Assembly: GCA_014804645.1 (NCBI GenBank) | Contig: JAAUZI010000014.1 | Coordinates: 20,003 to 84,002 of the forward strand | DNA from: Lachnospiraceae bacterium | GTDB taxonomy: Bacteria > Bacillota > Clostridia > Lachnospirales > Lachnospiraceae | DNA length: 64,000 nucleotides | Direction of reading: 5' to 3' | In this document: piece by piece, positions 43,207 through 53,610 of the stretch | Position numbering within the stretch: position 1 is the first letter of the stretch | Layout of the letters: every line of letters begins with the position of its first letter | Program-made: the position numbers and the translations under genes | The notes under the pieces: generated by a model | Database searches by the model: none | Seen by the model: the letters and a program-made list of their open reading frames with translations, nothing else | Told to the model about the DNA's origin: nothing

Positions 43207-44601
43207 ATGGACGACAGTGGGCCCACTGCCAGTATAATTTTTGTGATTCTTGTATTGATTGATATGTTTTTCCACGGTTTTGGCGCGGCGGTGGAACAGC
43301 TCAACCCCAAGGATGTGGAGAAAAAGGCCGGGGAGGAGAGAGATCGCCGCTCCCAGCGTCTGCTTAAGATTCTGGAGGATCCTACCAGGTACGTGAATTC
43401 CATGCAGCTGGTCATCACCCTGAACAATGTGGTCATGGGCGGGGTCTATCTGGGAATCTGGCTTAGGGCGGTACGAGATTTTTTGGCGGGTTTCGCAGAG
43501 CGCAGCCTCGCCGGTATTGTGTCGGTTCCACTGGTCGTGATTACTGTTCTCTCCGCGATTCTCACCATGCTGTTCCTGCTGTACATATTGCTGACCTTCG
43601 GCGTGCTTTTGCCCAAGAAGATCGCCAGGCGTCTGCCGGAAAAATGGGCTTATGCCAGTATCAATGTCGTGTATGTGGTGATGAAATTGCTGACTCCCTT
43701 CACTGGGCTGGTGACGGTATCCGCCAATTTGGTGCTCAGACTTTTCGGCGCGAAAAATGTGGGAGACGAGGCGGATGTGACCGAGGAAGAGATTATCAAC
43801 ATGGTCAACGAGGGTCATGAGCAGGGCATTATTCAGGCCAGCGAGGCGGAGATGATATCCAATATTTTTGAGTTTGGCGACAAGGAAGCCCAGGATATTA
43901 TGACGCATCGGAACAATATCCTGGCGCTGGACGGCTCCGTGCTGTTGAAGGACGCTCTGGATTTCCTGGCGGAGGGCAAGAACAGCCGATACCCGGTGTA
44001 TGAGGAGAATATGGATCATATAGTGGGTATCCTTTATCTGAAAGACGCTCTGCGGTATCATCATACGGAGGACAAGCTGTACTGTAGTATCGGGCAATTG
44101 GGTGATCTGCTGCGGGAACCGGTGTACATTCCACAGACCAGGAACATCGACGAGCTGTTCCGGCAGATGCAGTCAAATAAGCTGCAGATGGTGATCGTGG
44201 TGGACGAGTACGGCCAGACTGCCGGACTGGTAACCATGGAGGATATTCTGGAAGAGATTGTGGGCAACATTCTGGACGAGTATGACGAGGAGGAGGATTT
44301 CATCGAGGAAAAGGGAAATGACGAGTATGTCATTGAGGGGAAGACCCCCCTGGAGGACTTGGAAGAGCGATTCCACATTGCTTTCCCTGAGACGGATTTC
44401 GAGACACTCAACGGCTTTTTGATTGCCAAGATGGACAAGATTCCGGATGAGGACGAGGAGTTTGAGATCTCCGTGGACGGCTATCATTTCAAAGTTCTGT
44501 CCGTGGAGAACAAGATGATTCACAGTGTGCTGGTGACCAAGCTGCCGGAGGAGACTGCGGCTCAGGAGGAAGAGGGAGCCGTTGAAGAAGAGGCGCAGTA
44601 A
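43207..44601 (+). CDS. CNNM/CBS/CorC-domain membrane protein (hemolysin-C-like)
   Basis: 464 residues. Hydrophobic segments at about 8-25, 75-92, 100-130 and 165-185 make the CNNM (DUF21) membrane domain. A CBS pair follows: VTEEEIINMVNEGHEQGIIQ, DIMTHRNNILALDG, SRYPVYEENMDHIVGILYLKDAL, and IVVDEYGQTAGLVTMEDILE. A CorC_HlyC domain (EYVIEGKTPLEDLEERFHI, about 375-450) and an acidic tail complete the protein. Family members are linked to magnesium or divalent-cation export; 'hemolysin' is historical. Co-transcribed with yebC is possible (32-base gap). Confidence 0.87.
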   Translation: MDDSGPTASIIFVILVLIDMFFHGFGAAVEQLNPKDVEKKAGEERDRRSQRLLKILEDPTRYVNSMQLVITLNNVVMGGVYLGIWLRAVRDFLAGFAERSLAGIVSVPLVVITVLSAILTMLFLLYILLTFGVLLPKKIARRLPEKWAYASINVVYVVMKLLTPFTGLVTVSANLVLRLFGAKNVGDEADVTEEEIINMVNEGHEQGIIQASEAEMISNIFEFGDKEAQDIMTHRNNILALDGSVLLKDALDFLAEGKNSRYPVYEENMDHIVGILYLKDALRYHHTEDKLYCSIGQLGDLLREPVYIPQTRNIDELFRQMQSNKLQMVIVVDEYGQTAGLVTMEDILEEIVGNILDEYDEEEDFIEEKGNDEYVIEGKTPLEDLEERFHIAFPETDFETLNGFLIAKMDKIPDEDEEFEISVDGYHFKVLSVENKMIHSVLVTKLPEETAAQEEEGAVEEEAQ

Positions 44602-44633
44602 TACAAGATAATAAAAGATAAGGAGAAAAAAAT

Positions 44634-45362
44634 ATGTCAGGACATTCTAAATTTGCAAATATCAAACATAAGAAAGAGAAAAATGATGCGGCAAAGGGTA
44701 AGATTTTTACCATTATCGGGCGTGAGATCGCCGTGGCGGTGAAGGAGGGTGGCCCCGACCCGAACAATAATTATAAACTTGCAACGGTTATTGCCAAGGC
44801 CAAGTCCAACAATATGCCCAATGATACCATTGAGCGTGGAATCAAGAAGGCTGCCGGAGATGTGGGCAACGTGAATTATGAGTATATCACCTACGAGGGT
44901 TACGGCCCGGGCGGTACGGCGATCATAGTCGACACACTGACGGACAACAAGAACCGCACCGCCGCCAACGTGAGGAGCGCCTTTACCAAGGGCCAGGGCA
45001 ATATCGGAACTCCCGGCTGCGTGTCCTTTATGTTCGACAAAAAGGGACAGATCATCATTGACAGAGAAGAGTGCGATATGGAGTTTGACGATCTGATGAT
45101 GGTGGCACTGGATGCGGGAGCGGACGATATCTCAGAGGAGGAGGACAGCTTTGAGATACTCACCGACCCGGACGCATTGGAGACGGTGCGCAAGGGATTG
45201 GAGGAGGCCGGCGTGCCCATGGTCAGCGCGGAAGTCACCATGCTGCCCCAGAATTATGTGACGCTGTCCGACGAGACGGCCATCAAAAATCTCACCAGAA
45301 TTCTGGATATTCTGGAGGATGACGACGACGTGCAGAATGTATATCACAACTGGGATGAGTAA
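44634..45362 (+). CDS. yebC: YebC/PmpR family protein
   Basis: 242 residues, typical full length. It begins MSGHSKFANIKHKKEKNDAA, with IGREIAVAVKEGGPDPNNN, NNMPNDTIERGIKKAAGD and the signature YEGYGPGGTAIIVDTLTDN. Annotated as a transcriptional regulator in Pseudomonas, but homologues are also implicated in translation of difficult peptides. RBS AAGGAG. The GT2 gene follows 24 bases later. Confidence 0.95.
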   Translation: MSGHSKFANIKHKKEKNDAAKGKIFTIIGREIAVAVKEGGPDPNNNYKLATVIAKAKSNNMPNDTIERGIKKAAGDVGNVNYEYITYEGYGPGGTAIIVDTLTDNKNRTAANVRSAFTKGQGNIGTPGCVSFMFDKKGQIIIDREECDMEFDDLMMVALDAGADDISEEEDSFEILTDPDALETVRKGLEEAGVPMVSAEVTMLPQNYVTLSDETAIKNLTRILDILEDDDDVQNVYHNWDE

Positions 45363-45386
45363 GTGTAGACGCAAGGAGGACTGGTG

Positions 45387-46331
45387 ATGGACAGACTGGC
45401 AATTGTTGTCCCCTGTTATAATGAGGAGGAAGTGCTGAAGATAGCTTCCGAGGCTCTGCGGGGGGTACTGGACGATCTGACGGCCAAGAACAAGATTGCC
45501 CCGGACAGTTTTATTCTGTTTGTCAACGACGGCAGCAAGGACAGGACATGGGAGCTGATCGAGGAGGAACACGGCCTGTATCCCGACCGGGTTCGAGGGG
45601 TGAAACTGGCGGGAAATGTGGGGCACCAGTTTGCGCTGACGGCAGGACTTTTAACGGCTATGGAGCGCTGCGATGTGACAGTTTCCATAGATGCGGATAT
45701 GCAGGATGATGTGGCTGTGATCGAGGAGATGATAGACAAATTTCACGCGGGGAATGATATTGTGTACGGTGTCCGCAAGGAGAGGAAGACTGACACCTTT
45801 TTCAAGCGCACCACGGCGCAGGCATTCTATAAACTGATGGCCCTGATGGGTGTGAAGACCATATACAACCATGCGGATTTCCGATTGATGTCCAAGCGGG
45901 CGGTAGAACAGTTTTCCCAGTACAGAGAGACCAATCTTTTCCTGCGGGGAATGATGCCGCTGATCGGCTATCAGACCGACAGCGTCTACTATGACAGAAA
46001 GGAAAGGGTGGCGGGAGAATCCAAGTATCCGCTGAAGAAAATGCTGGCGCTGGCATTTAACGGGATTTCCTCTTTCAGTGTAAAGCCCATCAGCATGATT
46101 CTGGGACTTGGTCTTTTCATTATCGTCTGCTCTGTGCTGGCAGCCGTGTACGCCCTTATCTCTTATTTTACCGGCAGAGTGGTGCCGGGGTGGACTTCGC
46201 TGATTCTCTCCATCTGGTTCTTAGGAGGACTGCAGCTGATGGCTGTAGGTATGGTTGGACAGTATATTGGCAAGATCTACATGGAGGTGAAACAGCGCCC
46301 CCGGTACAATATTGAAAAGATATTGGAGTGA
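45387..46331 (+). CDS. membrane-anchored family 2 glycosyltransferase (GtrB/DPM-like)
   Basis: 314 residues. GT2 domain: IVVPCYNEEEVL (about 6), FVNDGSKDRTWELIE (about 50), DADMQDDVAVIEEM (about 97, DxD-like), then YGVRKERKTDTFFKR and DFRLMSKRAVE. Two C-terminal membrane helices (about 230-255 and 268-292). Enzymes of this type load a sugar from UDP or GDP onto undecaprenyl phosphate on the inner membrane face. ATG 45387 is six bases from AAGGAGGA; a GTG three bases earlier is less well placed. The next gene encodes a polytopic membrane protein that may use the product. Confidence 0.88.
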   Translation: MDRLAIVVPCYNEEEVLKIASEALRGVLDDLTAKNKIAPDSFILFVNDGSKDRTWELIEEEHGLYPDRVRGVKLAGNVGHQFALTAGLLTAMERCDVTVSIDADMQDDVAVIEEMIDKFHAGNDIVYGVRKERKTDTFFKRTTAQAFYKLMALMGVKTIYNHADFRLMSKRAVEQFSQYRETNLFLRGMMPLIGYQTDSVYYDRKERVAGESKYPLKKMLALAFNGISSFSVKPISMILGLGLFIIVCSVLAAVYALISYFTGRVVPGWTSLILSIWFLGGLQLMAVGMVGQYIGKIYMEVKQRPRYNIEKILE

Positions 46332-46366
46332 GGGCCTGGTAAAGGAACAGGAGCAGGAAACGTAGG

Positions 46367-48097
46367 ATGAGTTGTAAGAAGAATGCGATAAGCTATGGAA
46401 TATGGGCGCTGTATCTGATGGTGGTCGGCATTGTACTGTCCTTTATGGGCATGGTTGTCGGCGGACAGAATACAGGCGTTCCCTATATGGCCTTGATTCT
46501 CCTGGCGCTGGCTTTCGGAATCCTTTTTCTGGTTTATTTTCTGGCGAAAAAGATTGTGGACAGCGTTCAGGTCAAGAAGATGGCTTCTGGCAGAGCGGCC
46601 CTGGTAGAGGGGATTCTGGTGGTTCTGTTTCTGCTGGCGGGAATTGCGATGCGGGTCCTGATGATCGGCGACGCAGGGGAGGAGGCAGCCTACTATGAGG
46701 TAGCCAAAGTGACGGAGAGTGGGATGCAGGTCCAGCTGGTGCAAGGCAGTATCTATTACTATCTCTGCCTGCTGAACGGACTCTTCCGCCTTGTAGGAAA
46801 TAAGTGGATGGCGGGAATCGTGCTGCAGATTGTGCTGCAGATGATAGGGATAGGGATTGCCTATTTCGCGGTGCGGCGCCTCTCCGGCAAGGGACCGGCC
46901 CTGGTGTCCCTGATGTTTCTGACAATGGCACCCGGCTCTGTCAGGGACGGGATCACTTACTCACCCAAGATGTTGTATTTTTGCATGTATGTATTGATAT
47001 TGTTGATTATTGCACAGTATCTGTGGAGGAGCACCCGGCCCGGCGGCAGGGTTCTCACCTGGATATTGGCGGTGATCTGCGGTGCGCTGGTGGCCTTTGC
47101 CGGGTACACGGATATCGTTGGTTTCACTCTGGCAATTCCACTGTGCGGTCTGCCCACGCTGAAACGGGAGCAGAGGGGCATGGCGCTGTGGGTGGCGCAG
47201 TTTCTGCTTTCCATACTGACGATGGCGGGCGTTTTCTGTCTGTTGGTGCAGATGGACAGTGCTATGAGCGGCTCCAGCTTTGAGCGAGTGCTGGGGGCAT
47301 GGGGAGCCACCTACGGTCTTAAGGGAGCGGACTACGATTTCTTTTTCCGAGAGGGCGGTTATGAGACGATCCTTTTGATGGTGTTGATAGCGCTGGGACT
47401 ATTTACCTTTATGCGACGGAAAAACGAAGAAATGTTCTCACCTTGGATAATGACAGTGTTGTCAATTACATTGATGAGAATACTGGGGGTTGTGACTCCC
47501 AACATGAATGGCAGCTATCAGATGTATTTTGCCATGACAGGGCTGGCCGGTGTGGCGCTGAGTGAGCTTTTTGTCAGAGACGGAGGCGTTTCTGCGGAAA
47601 CTGCCGATGTGCCCGAGGCGATGGTGGACGATTTGGATGAGGAGCATACAGGGCCTGTGCCTGTAAGGTCTGAACAGCCTGTGATAGGCACATGGCCGCC
47701 TCTGGAACCGGTGGCTGCAGCGGATGCGGTCGTTATGGAAGAGCTGGAGCAGCCGCGGAAATCCGAAGAACATGTCCGCCGTAAATTCCTGAGAAAACAG
47801 AAACAACAAGAGCAGACAGATGTGCCGGTATGGGAATCCCTGACGCAGGAGCCTGCGACAGAGCACAGCGAGCCGGAGAATCCCGCAGTGGAGGTGAAAA
47901 AAGATATGACCGAGAAAAAGCAGGAAGAGATTACAATGCAGCAGGAGGAAACCCCCAAACAGGTGCAGTTTATAGAGAACCCGCTGCCCCTGCCCAAAAA
48001 GCATGTGAAGAAGGTTATGGACTATCCCATACAGCCACAGCCGTCCCAGATGCATTATGACATTGAGGTGGACCCCAAGGACAATTTCGACTTTTAG
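46367..48097 (+). CDS. polytopic membrane protein with acidic cytoplasmic tail (putative GT-C type)
   Basis: 576 residues. About ten to twelve membrane helices occupy residues 10-400 (for example WALYLMVVGIVLSFMGMVVG, LVEGILVVLFLLAGIAM, SYQMYFAMTGLAGVALSE). A loop MLIGDAGEEAAYYEVAKV contains acidic residues after the second group, as in GT-C glycosyltransferases, which use lipid-linked sugars. The last 170 residues are polar, Glu/Lys/Gln/Pro-rich and probably disordered, with no repeats of note. The GT2 gene just upstream supports a role in adding sugars to an envelope polymer (inference). No exact family recognised. Confidence 0.65.
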   Translation: MSCKKNAISYGIWALYLMVVGIVLSFMGMVVGGQNTGVPYMALILLALAFGILFLVYFLAKKIVDSVQVKKMASGRAALVEGILVVLFLLAGIAMRVLMIGDAGEEAAYYEVAKVTESGMQVQLVQGSIYYYLCLLNGLFRLVGNKWMAGIVLQIVLQMIGIGIAYFAVRRLSGKGPALVSLMFLTMAPGSVRDGITYSPKMLYFCMYVLILLIIAQYLWRSTRPGGRVLTWILAVICGALVAFAGYTDIVGFTLAIPLCGLPTLKREQRGMALWVAQFLLSILTMAGVFCLLVQMDSAMSGSSFERVLGAWGATYGLKGADYDFFFREGGYETILLMVLIALGLFTFMRRKNEEMFSPWIMTVLSITLMRILGVVTPNMNGSYQMYFAMTGLAGVALSELFVRDGGVSAETADVPEAMVDDLDEEHTGPVPVRSEQPVIGTWPPLEPVAAADAVVMEELEQPRKSEEHVRRKFLRKQKQQEQTDVPVWESLTQEPATEHSEPENPAVEVKKDMTEKKQEEITMQQEETPKQVQFIENPLPLPKKHVKKVMDYPIQPQPSQMHYDIEVDPKDNFDF

Positions 48098-48169
48098 CAG
48101 ACATGGTTTTTGGCGTGAGCAGACGATAACTTTGTTTCGGAAGAATGAAAACCGCATATCTGGTTACGA

Positions 48170-48200
48170 TAAGAGAAGAACCGTGATGGTTCTTTTCTTA
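48170..48200 (+). terminator. hairpin in the gap before tepA
   Basis: AAGAGAAGAACC (48171-48182), loop GTGAT, GGTTCTTTTCTT (48188-48199); the U residues lie in the 3' arm. It is a probable terminator of the GT2 and membrane-protein unit. Confidence 0.5.
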
Positions 48201-48226
48201 AGTTATCCAGAGATTGGGGGATCATT

Positions 48227-48940
48227 ATGAGCGACGAAAACAAACGCATTGAGGAAGAAGAGCATCGGGATGAGCGCATTGAGAAGACAGGGCAGTTGAC
48301 CCTAAACCAGAATGCGGATCACAAAAATATCCACCTGTTGTCCATAATTGGTGAGATCGAGGGACACGACAATCTTTCCGGTAATTCCAAAACCACAAAA
48401 TATGAACATATTCTGCCCCAGCTGGCGGCCATAGAGGACAGCCGGGAGATCGACGGTGTGCTGGTGATTCTGAACACCATGGGCGGGGACGTGGAGGCGG
48501 GGCTTGCCATAGCCGAGATGTTGGCCTCTCTGAGTAAACCCACCGTTTCCCTGGTGCTGGGCGGCAGCCATTCCATCGGGGTTCCCATTGCCGTCAGCAC
48601 CAGGTACTCCTTTATCGTGCCCACGGGCACCATGGTGATCCATCCGGTGCGCATGAACGGTACGGTTATCGGGGTGCCTCAGACCTTCGACTATTTTAAG
48701 CAGATTCAGGACCGCATCACCGGCTTTGTCTGCAGTCACTGCCGGATTGGCAAGAAACGTCTGGAGGAGTTGATGATGGAGACTGGAATGCTCACCAAGG
48801 ACGTGGGTACCATATTGGTGGGGCAGGAGGCAGTCAAAATGGGTATTATCAATGAGGTGGGCGGCATAGACAGGGCAGTTGGCAAGCTCCATGAACTGAT
48901 GAGAGAGAGGGATGCCAAAAATAAAGATGAAACAAATTAA
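48227..48940 (+). CDS. tepA: ClpP-fold protease, TepA (YmfB) type
   Basis: 237 residues. ClpP-like fold: HLLSIIGEIEGHDN, VLVILNTMGGDVEAGLAIAE, the nucleophile in LVLGGSHSIGVPIA (Ser about 124) and the His in MVIHPVRMNGTVIG (about 145). TepA of B. subtilis has the same N-terminal acidic leader and lies upstream of spoIIIE/ftsK, exactly as here. Roles proposed include secretion or spore peptide turnover; no ATPase partner is encoded nearby. The acidic N-terminus (DENKRIEEEEHRDERIEK) is likely unstructured. Confidence 0.9.
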   Translation: MSDENKRIEEEEHRDERIEKTGQLTLNQNADHKNIHLLSIIGEIEGHDNLSGNSKTTKYEHILPQLAAIEDSREIDGVLVILNTMGGDVEAGLAIAEMLASLSKPTVSLVLGGSHSIGVPIAVSTRYSFIVPTGTMVIHPVRMNGTVIGVPQTFDYFKQIQDRITGFVCSHCRIGKKRLEELMMETGMLTKDVGTILVGQEAVKMGIINEVGGIDRAVGKLHELMRERDAKNKDETN

Positions 48941-48943
48941 AGG

Positions 48944-48972
48944 ATGACAAGCGGGGCAGAAAATGCTATAAT
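48944..48972 (+). promoter_or_regulatory. promoter of ftsK
   Basis: ATGACA (48944-48949), 17 bases, TATAAT (48967-48972), 69 bases before the ATG. Confidence 0.6.
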
Positions 48973-49040
48973 ATTATTTGATTGTTCGGAGCCGAAAACA
49001 CAGGCTCCGGACCCCCGACAGGAAAAAGGAGTACGATGAG

Positions 49041-51881
49041 ATGGCAAATTCATCAGGCAGAAGGACATCCTCTTCGGCAGGCGGACGCGGCGGCAAAAAG
49101 ACGTCCGGCTCCGGAAGGAAGGGAAATGCCCCTACATATGATTACGAGAAGGAAAGTGAACTGCTGCATGAGATAGGTCTGATTATTTTATTCATCGCTA
49201 TGGTGATTTTGTTTTTGTGCAATTTTGGCATTATCGGTCCGGTTGGCAATGCGATCAGCGGGTTTTTGTTCGGCTTATTCGGCCTGACGGCCTATGCGGT
49301 GCCGGTGCTTTTGTTTGTGGCGGTGTCTTTTTGGTACGCCAACTCCGGCAATCCCAACGCCCTGCGCAAGCTGATATCGGGCATTGTGCTGTTCTTGATG
49401 ATCGGCGTGGTATGCGAGCTTTTTGCGAAGAATATTCTGTCCATGGAAAAATATGATTTAAAACAGATTTACGAGACGGCGCGTGAGAGCCGGATTGGCG
49501 GCGGCGTAATCGGCGGAAGCCTGGCCTATCTGCTGCACCACTATCTGGAGACCATAGGTACCGTGCTGGTGGTGCTGCTCTGCGGCGCAATCAGCTTTAT
49601 TCTGATGACGGAGCGCTCCCTGATCAGCGGCGTCAAAAACGGCGGTTCCAGAATGCTGGAGCGCACCAGAGAGGACAGTGAGCGCAGGAGAGAGTATGTA
49701 AAGCAGCGGCGGGAGGAGCAGGAGGAGGCTTATCTCAGCCGCAGGGAGCAGCGCCGGGAAGCGGACAGGCTCCGTCGGGAACAGCAGGAGGAGACCAGGA
49801 TCAGACGCGAGGAGGAACGGCGTCAGAGGGCGTTGGAGAAGGAGAGCGGCAGACAACAGCGCCGTGAGGAGAGAGAGACGGAAAAGATTCTGCGCATGGA
49901 CAGAAAGGTGTCCGGCGTGATTTTGGACACGGCTATTTCCCGCGAGAACGAGGAGCGCAGGCGCGACGATATCCACGAAATCATGTGGAACGAGGACGCG
50001 GAGGAGTACAGCGTTTTGGAAACGGCGGACAGTGTGGATCAGCAGCCGGGGGAGACAGGGAAAAAGCCCGCCGGCAGTGTTTTTGATTTTGACAACATCC
50101 GCATTCGCAGCATGCATCAGCTGACGATTGACGAGGCGGCGGAGGAAGAGGAGCCGGAACAGTTTTATTCCACTCTGGAGCCTGAACCCACAGCGCCAGT
50201 GAACCCTTTTCGCGGCGGTTTCTCGGATGTGGCCGAGCCCCTGCGGGGCGAAAGCGTGCGAGAGACGGCGGAGCAGGATATCAGGATTCACAGGGAGGAT
50301 ATTCCAGAGCCGCCCCAGCAGCGCAGTAAACCTGTTGCCCGTCTGAAGGAGACGGCGGGGAGCCAGGACGCTGTGACACAACAGATCAACAAAGATATGC
50401 AGAGCGCAGAGCCCAGGCCGCCGAAGAAATATATGTTTCCTCCCCTGTCCATGCTTCAGAAGGGCAAGAGCGGGAGCGGCGATTCAACCCAGGAACTGAA
50501 GGAGACGGCCATGCGCCTGCAGCAGACACTGGAGAACTTTGGCGTCAGAGTCACTATCACCGACATCAGTCAGGGGCCCAGCGTGACCCGGTACGAGCTG
50601 CAGCCGGAGCAGGGAGTCAAGGTCAGTAAGATCGTAGGACTCACCGACGATATCAAACTGAATCTTGCGGCCACGGACATCCGTATTGAGGCGCCGATTC
50701 CGGGCAAGGCCGCCATTGGCATTGAGGTACCCAACAAGGAGAACATGGCGGTGGCGTTGCGGGATCTGCTTGAGAGCAAGGAGTTCAAGGATTTTTCCTC
50801 CAACCTGGCCTTTGCCGTGGGCAAGGATATCGGCGGGCAGACGGTGGTAGCCGACATAGCCAAAATGCCCCACATGCTGATTGCGGGAGCTACCGGCTCC
50901 GGCAAGTCCGTATGTATCAACACTTTGATAATGAGTATTCTGTACAAGGCTCACCCGGACGATGTGAAACTGATAATGGTTGACCCCAAGGTGGTGGAGT
51001 TGAGCGTGTACAATGGCATTCCCCATCTGCTGATTCCGGTGGTGACGGACCCTAAGAAAGCGTCCGCTGCTCTGCACTGGGGCGTGGCGGAGATGACGGA
51101 GCGCTACAAAAAGTTTGCGGACTACAATGTCCGTGACCTGAAGGGATACAACAAAAAGGTGGAGTCCATGCGGGAGGGCGGCGATGACGAGGCGCCGGCC
51201 CAAATGCCGCAGATAGTGATTATCGTGGACGAGCTGGCGGATCTGATGATGGTGTCTCCCGGCGAGGTGGAGGAGTCCATCTGTCGTCTGGCACAGCTGG
51301 CCAGAGCGGCGGGCATTCATCTGATTATAGCGACCCAGCGGCCCAGTGTAGATGTTATCACCGGCCTGATTAAGGCCAATATGCCCAGCCGGGTGGCGTT
51401 CTCCGTGTCGAGCGGCGTTGATTCCCGCACCATTCTGGATATGAACGGAGCCGAAAAATTGCTGGGCAAGGGCGACATGCTCTTTTATCCCCAGGGATAT
51501 TCCAAACCGGCCCGAATCCAGGGCGCTTTCGTGTCCGACAAGGAAGTGTCGGATGTGGTGGATTTCCTGAAAAATCAGGCTCTGGGCAACACCTATGCGT
51601 CCGATGTGGAGGAACAGCTCAAGAGTATCGGTTCCTCCGGCGGTGGAGCAGGAGGCGGCGACGAGAGAGACGAGTACTTTGAGGAGGCGGGCCGCTTTAT
51701 CATCGACAAGGATAAGGCATCCATCGGTATGCTGCAGCGGGCTTTCAAGATCGGATTTAACCGGGCAGCCCGGATTATGGAGCAGCTTCACGACTATGGC
51801 GTTGTGGGCGAGGAGGAGGGCACCAAGCCCCGCAAGATTCTGATGAGCGCAGAGGAGTTTGAGCAGCTGCTGGAAGAGTAG
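49041..51881 (+). CDS. ftsK: DNA translocase FtsK/SpoIIIE
   Basis: 946 residues from ATG 49041 (MANSSGRRTSSSAGG), with AAAGGAG upstream; the open frame extends 21 codons earlier without an RBS. Four membrane helices at about 50-195, then a long Arg/Glu-rich linker (220-320), then the motor. Motor motifs: FGVRVTITDISQGPSVTRYE, Walker A IAGATGSGKSVC (about 615), Walker B IVIIVDELADLM (about 730), RLAQLARAAGIHLIIATQRP, and the winged-helix gamma domain ASIGMLQRAFKIGFNRAARI. It pumps chromosomal DNA through the division or sporulation septum. Whether it is the FtsK- or SpoIIIE-like copy cannot be told from sequence alone. Confidence 0.95.
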   Translation: MANSSGRRTSSSAGGRGGKKTSGSGRKGNAPTYDYEKESELLHEIGLIILFIAMVILFLCNFGIIGPVGNAISGFLFGLFGLTAYAVPVLLFVAVSFWYANSGNPNALRKLISGIVLFLMIGVVCELFAKNILSMEKYDLKQIYETARESRIGGGVIGGSLAYLLHHYLETIGTVLVVLLCGAISFILMTERSLISGVKNGGSRMLERTREDSERRREYVKQRREEQEEAYLSRREQRREADRLRREQQEETRIRREEERRQRALEKESGRQQRREERETEKILRMDRKVSGVILDTAISRENEERRRDDIHEIMWNEDAEEYSVLETADSVDQQPGETGKKPAGSVFDFDNIRIRSMHQLTIDEAAEEEEPEQFYSTLEPEPTAPVNPFRGGFSDVAEPLRGESVRETAEQDIRIHREDIPEPPQQRSKPVARLKETAGSQDAVTQQINKDMQSAEPRPPKKYMFPPLSMLQKGKSGSGDSTQELKETAMRLQQTLENFGVRVTITDISQGPSVTRYELQPEQGVKVSKIVGLTDDIKLNLAATDIRIEAPIPGKAAIGIEVPNKENMAVALRDLLESKEFKDFSSNLAFAVGKDIGGQTVVADIAKMPHMLIAGATGSGKSVCINTLIMSILYKAHPDDVKLIMVDPKVVELSVYNGIPHLLIPVVTDPKKASAALHWGVAEMTERYKKFADYNVRDLKGYNKKVESMREGGDDEAPAQMPQIVIIVDELADLMMVSPGEVEESICRLAQLARAAGIHLIIATQRPSVDVITGLIKANMPSRVAFSVSSGVDSRTILDMNGAEKLLGKGDMLFYPQGYSKPARIQGAFVSDKEVSDVVDFLKNQALGNTYASDVEEQLKSIGSSGGGAGGGDERDEYFEEAGRFIIDKDKASIGMLQRAFKIGFNRAARIMEQLHDYGVVGEEEGTKPRKILMSAEEFEQLLEE

Positions 51882-51914
51882 CAGGGCTTATGCGATAGAA
51901 GAAGGAGACAGACA

Positions 51915-53585
51915 ATGAAAACGGATATTCAGATCGCACAGGAGGCAGCGCTGGAACCCGTCACTCTGGTTGCGGAGCGCATGGGCATTCCGGAGGAAGA
52001 GCTGGAACTGTACGGCAGATATAAGGCCAAGATTTCTGATACATATCTGGGGCAGATTCAGGAACGGCCCGACGGCAAGCTGATTTTGGTGACGGCAATC
52101 AATCCCACTCCCGCAGGTGAGGGAAAAACCACAGTCACGGTGGGATTGGGGGAGGCCTTTGGAAAGCTGGGAAAAAAAGCGGTGATTGCTCTGCGTGAGC
52201 CATCCCTCGGCCCCTGTTTCGGGATCAAGGGCGGGGCCGCCGGTGGGGGCTATGCCCAGGTGGTGCCCATGGAGGATCTGAATCTGCATTTCACCGGAGA
52301 TTTTCACGCCATTACCAGCGCCAACAATCTGCTGGCGGCGCTGCTGGACAACCATATACAGCAGGGCAATGAGTTACAGATCGACACCCGGCAGGTGGTT
52401 TGGAAACGCTGTCTGGATATGAATGACAGAGTGCTGCGCAATATTGTGGTGGGAATGGGAACCAAGGCGGACGGCGTAGTCAGAGAGGATCATTTTGTGA
52501 TTACGGTGGCCTCGGAGATCATGGCTATTTTATGTCTGGCCTCGGATATGAGAGATCTGAAAGAGCGGCTCTCCCGGATCGTGGTGGCATATAACTATGC
52601 GGGAGAACCGGTGACGGCAGGGCAGCTGCAGGCCGTGGGAGCCATGGCGGCGCTGCTAAAGGATGCCCTCAAGCCCAACCTGATTCAGACCCTGGAACAT
52701 ACGCCGGCACTGGTACACGGCGGTCCCTTTGCCAACATTGCCCACGGCTGCAACTCCATTATCGCCACCAGGGCAGCTCTCAAGATGGCGGATTACTGTA
52801 TTACGGAGGCCGGTTTTGGAGCTGATCTGGGAGCGGAGAAATTTTTTGATATCAAATGCCGTGAGGCGGGACTGGCGCCGGACGCGGTGGTGCTGGTAGC
52901 TACCGTCAGGGCGTTGAAATACAATGGCGGCGTTCCCAAGAGCGAGCTTTCCACAGAGAATCTGACTGCCCTCAAGGAGGGGATCGTCAACCTGGAGAAA
53001 CATATTGAAAATCTGCAGAAATATGGAGTGCCCGTAGTGGTGGCCCTGAATGCCTTTACGGCGGATACGGAGGCGGAGATCGACTACGTGAAACAGTTCT
53101 GTCAGGAGAGAGGCTGTGAGTTTGCCCTGGCCAGAGTGTGGGAGCAGGGCGGTCAAGGCGGCGTGGAGCTGGCGGAGAAGGTTCTGCAGACTCTGGAGCA
53201 GAAGGAGAGCCATTTCCGGTTGCTCTATGAGGACAGTCTGCCCCTGCAGGACAAGATCATCCGTGTGGCAAAGGAGATTTATGGAGCCGGTAAAGTGAAT
53301 TTTGCCCCCGCGGTGATAAAGCAGCTTAAACGTCTGGAGGAACTGGGCTATGGACAGCTGCCGGTATGTATGGCAAAGACGCAGTACTCTCTGTCGGACG
53401 ACGCCACACTGCTGGGAAGGCCGAAGGATTTTGAGATGAACATCCGGGAGGCGTATGTGTCTGCCGGGGCAGGATTTGTGGTGGTGCTGACGGGTACGGT
53501 GGTGACGATGCCCGGGTTGTCCAAGAGTCCCGCAGCCTATGGGATCGACGTGAATGATGAGGGGATGATTACCGGACTGTTTTAG
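51915..53585 (+). CDS. fhs: formate--tetrahydrofolate ligase
   Basis: 556 residues, full length. Makes 10-formyl-THF from formate, ATP and THF. Signatures: [17 protein letters not shown] (P-loop), [37 protein letters not shown], and the end [20 protein letters not shown]. folD follows 25 bases later, so the pair supplies one-carbon units; in acetogens this is the methyl branch of the Wood-Ljungdahl pathway, but no other genes of that pathway are in the window. Confidence 0.97.
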   Translation: MKTDIQIAQEAALEPVTLVAERMGIPEEELELYGRYKAKISDTYLGQIQERPDGKLILVTAINPTPAGEGKTTVTVGLGEAFGKLGKKAVIALREPSLGPCFGIKGGAAGGGYAQVVPMEDLNLHFTGDFHAITSANNLLAALLDNHIQQGNELQIDTRQVVWKRCLDMNDRVLRNIVVGMGTKADGVVREDHFVITVASEIMAILCLASDMRDLKERLSRIVVAYNYAGEPVTAGQLQAVGAMAALLKDALKPNLIQTLEHTPALVHGGPFANIAHGCNSIIATRAALKMADYCITEAGFGADLGAEKFFDIKCREAGLAPDAVVLVATVRALKYNGGVPKSELSTENLTALKEGIVNLEKHIENLQKYGVPVVVALNAFTADTEAEIDYVKQFCQERGCEFALARVWEQGGQGGVELAEKVLQTLEQKESHFRLLYEDSLPLQDKIIRVAKEIYGAGKVNFAPAVIKQLKRLEELGYGQLPVCMAKTQYSLSDDATLLGRPKDFEMNIREAYVSAGAGFVVVLTGTVVTMPGLSKSPAAYGIDVNDEGMITGLF

Positions 53586-53610
53586 AGGAGAGCGAGGGAA
53601 AGAGTTAGGA

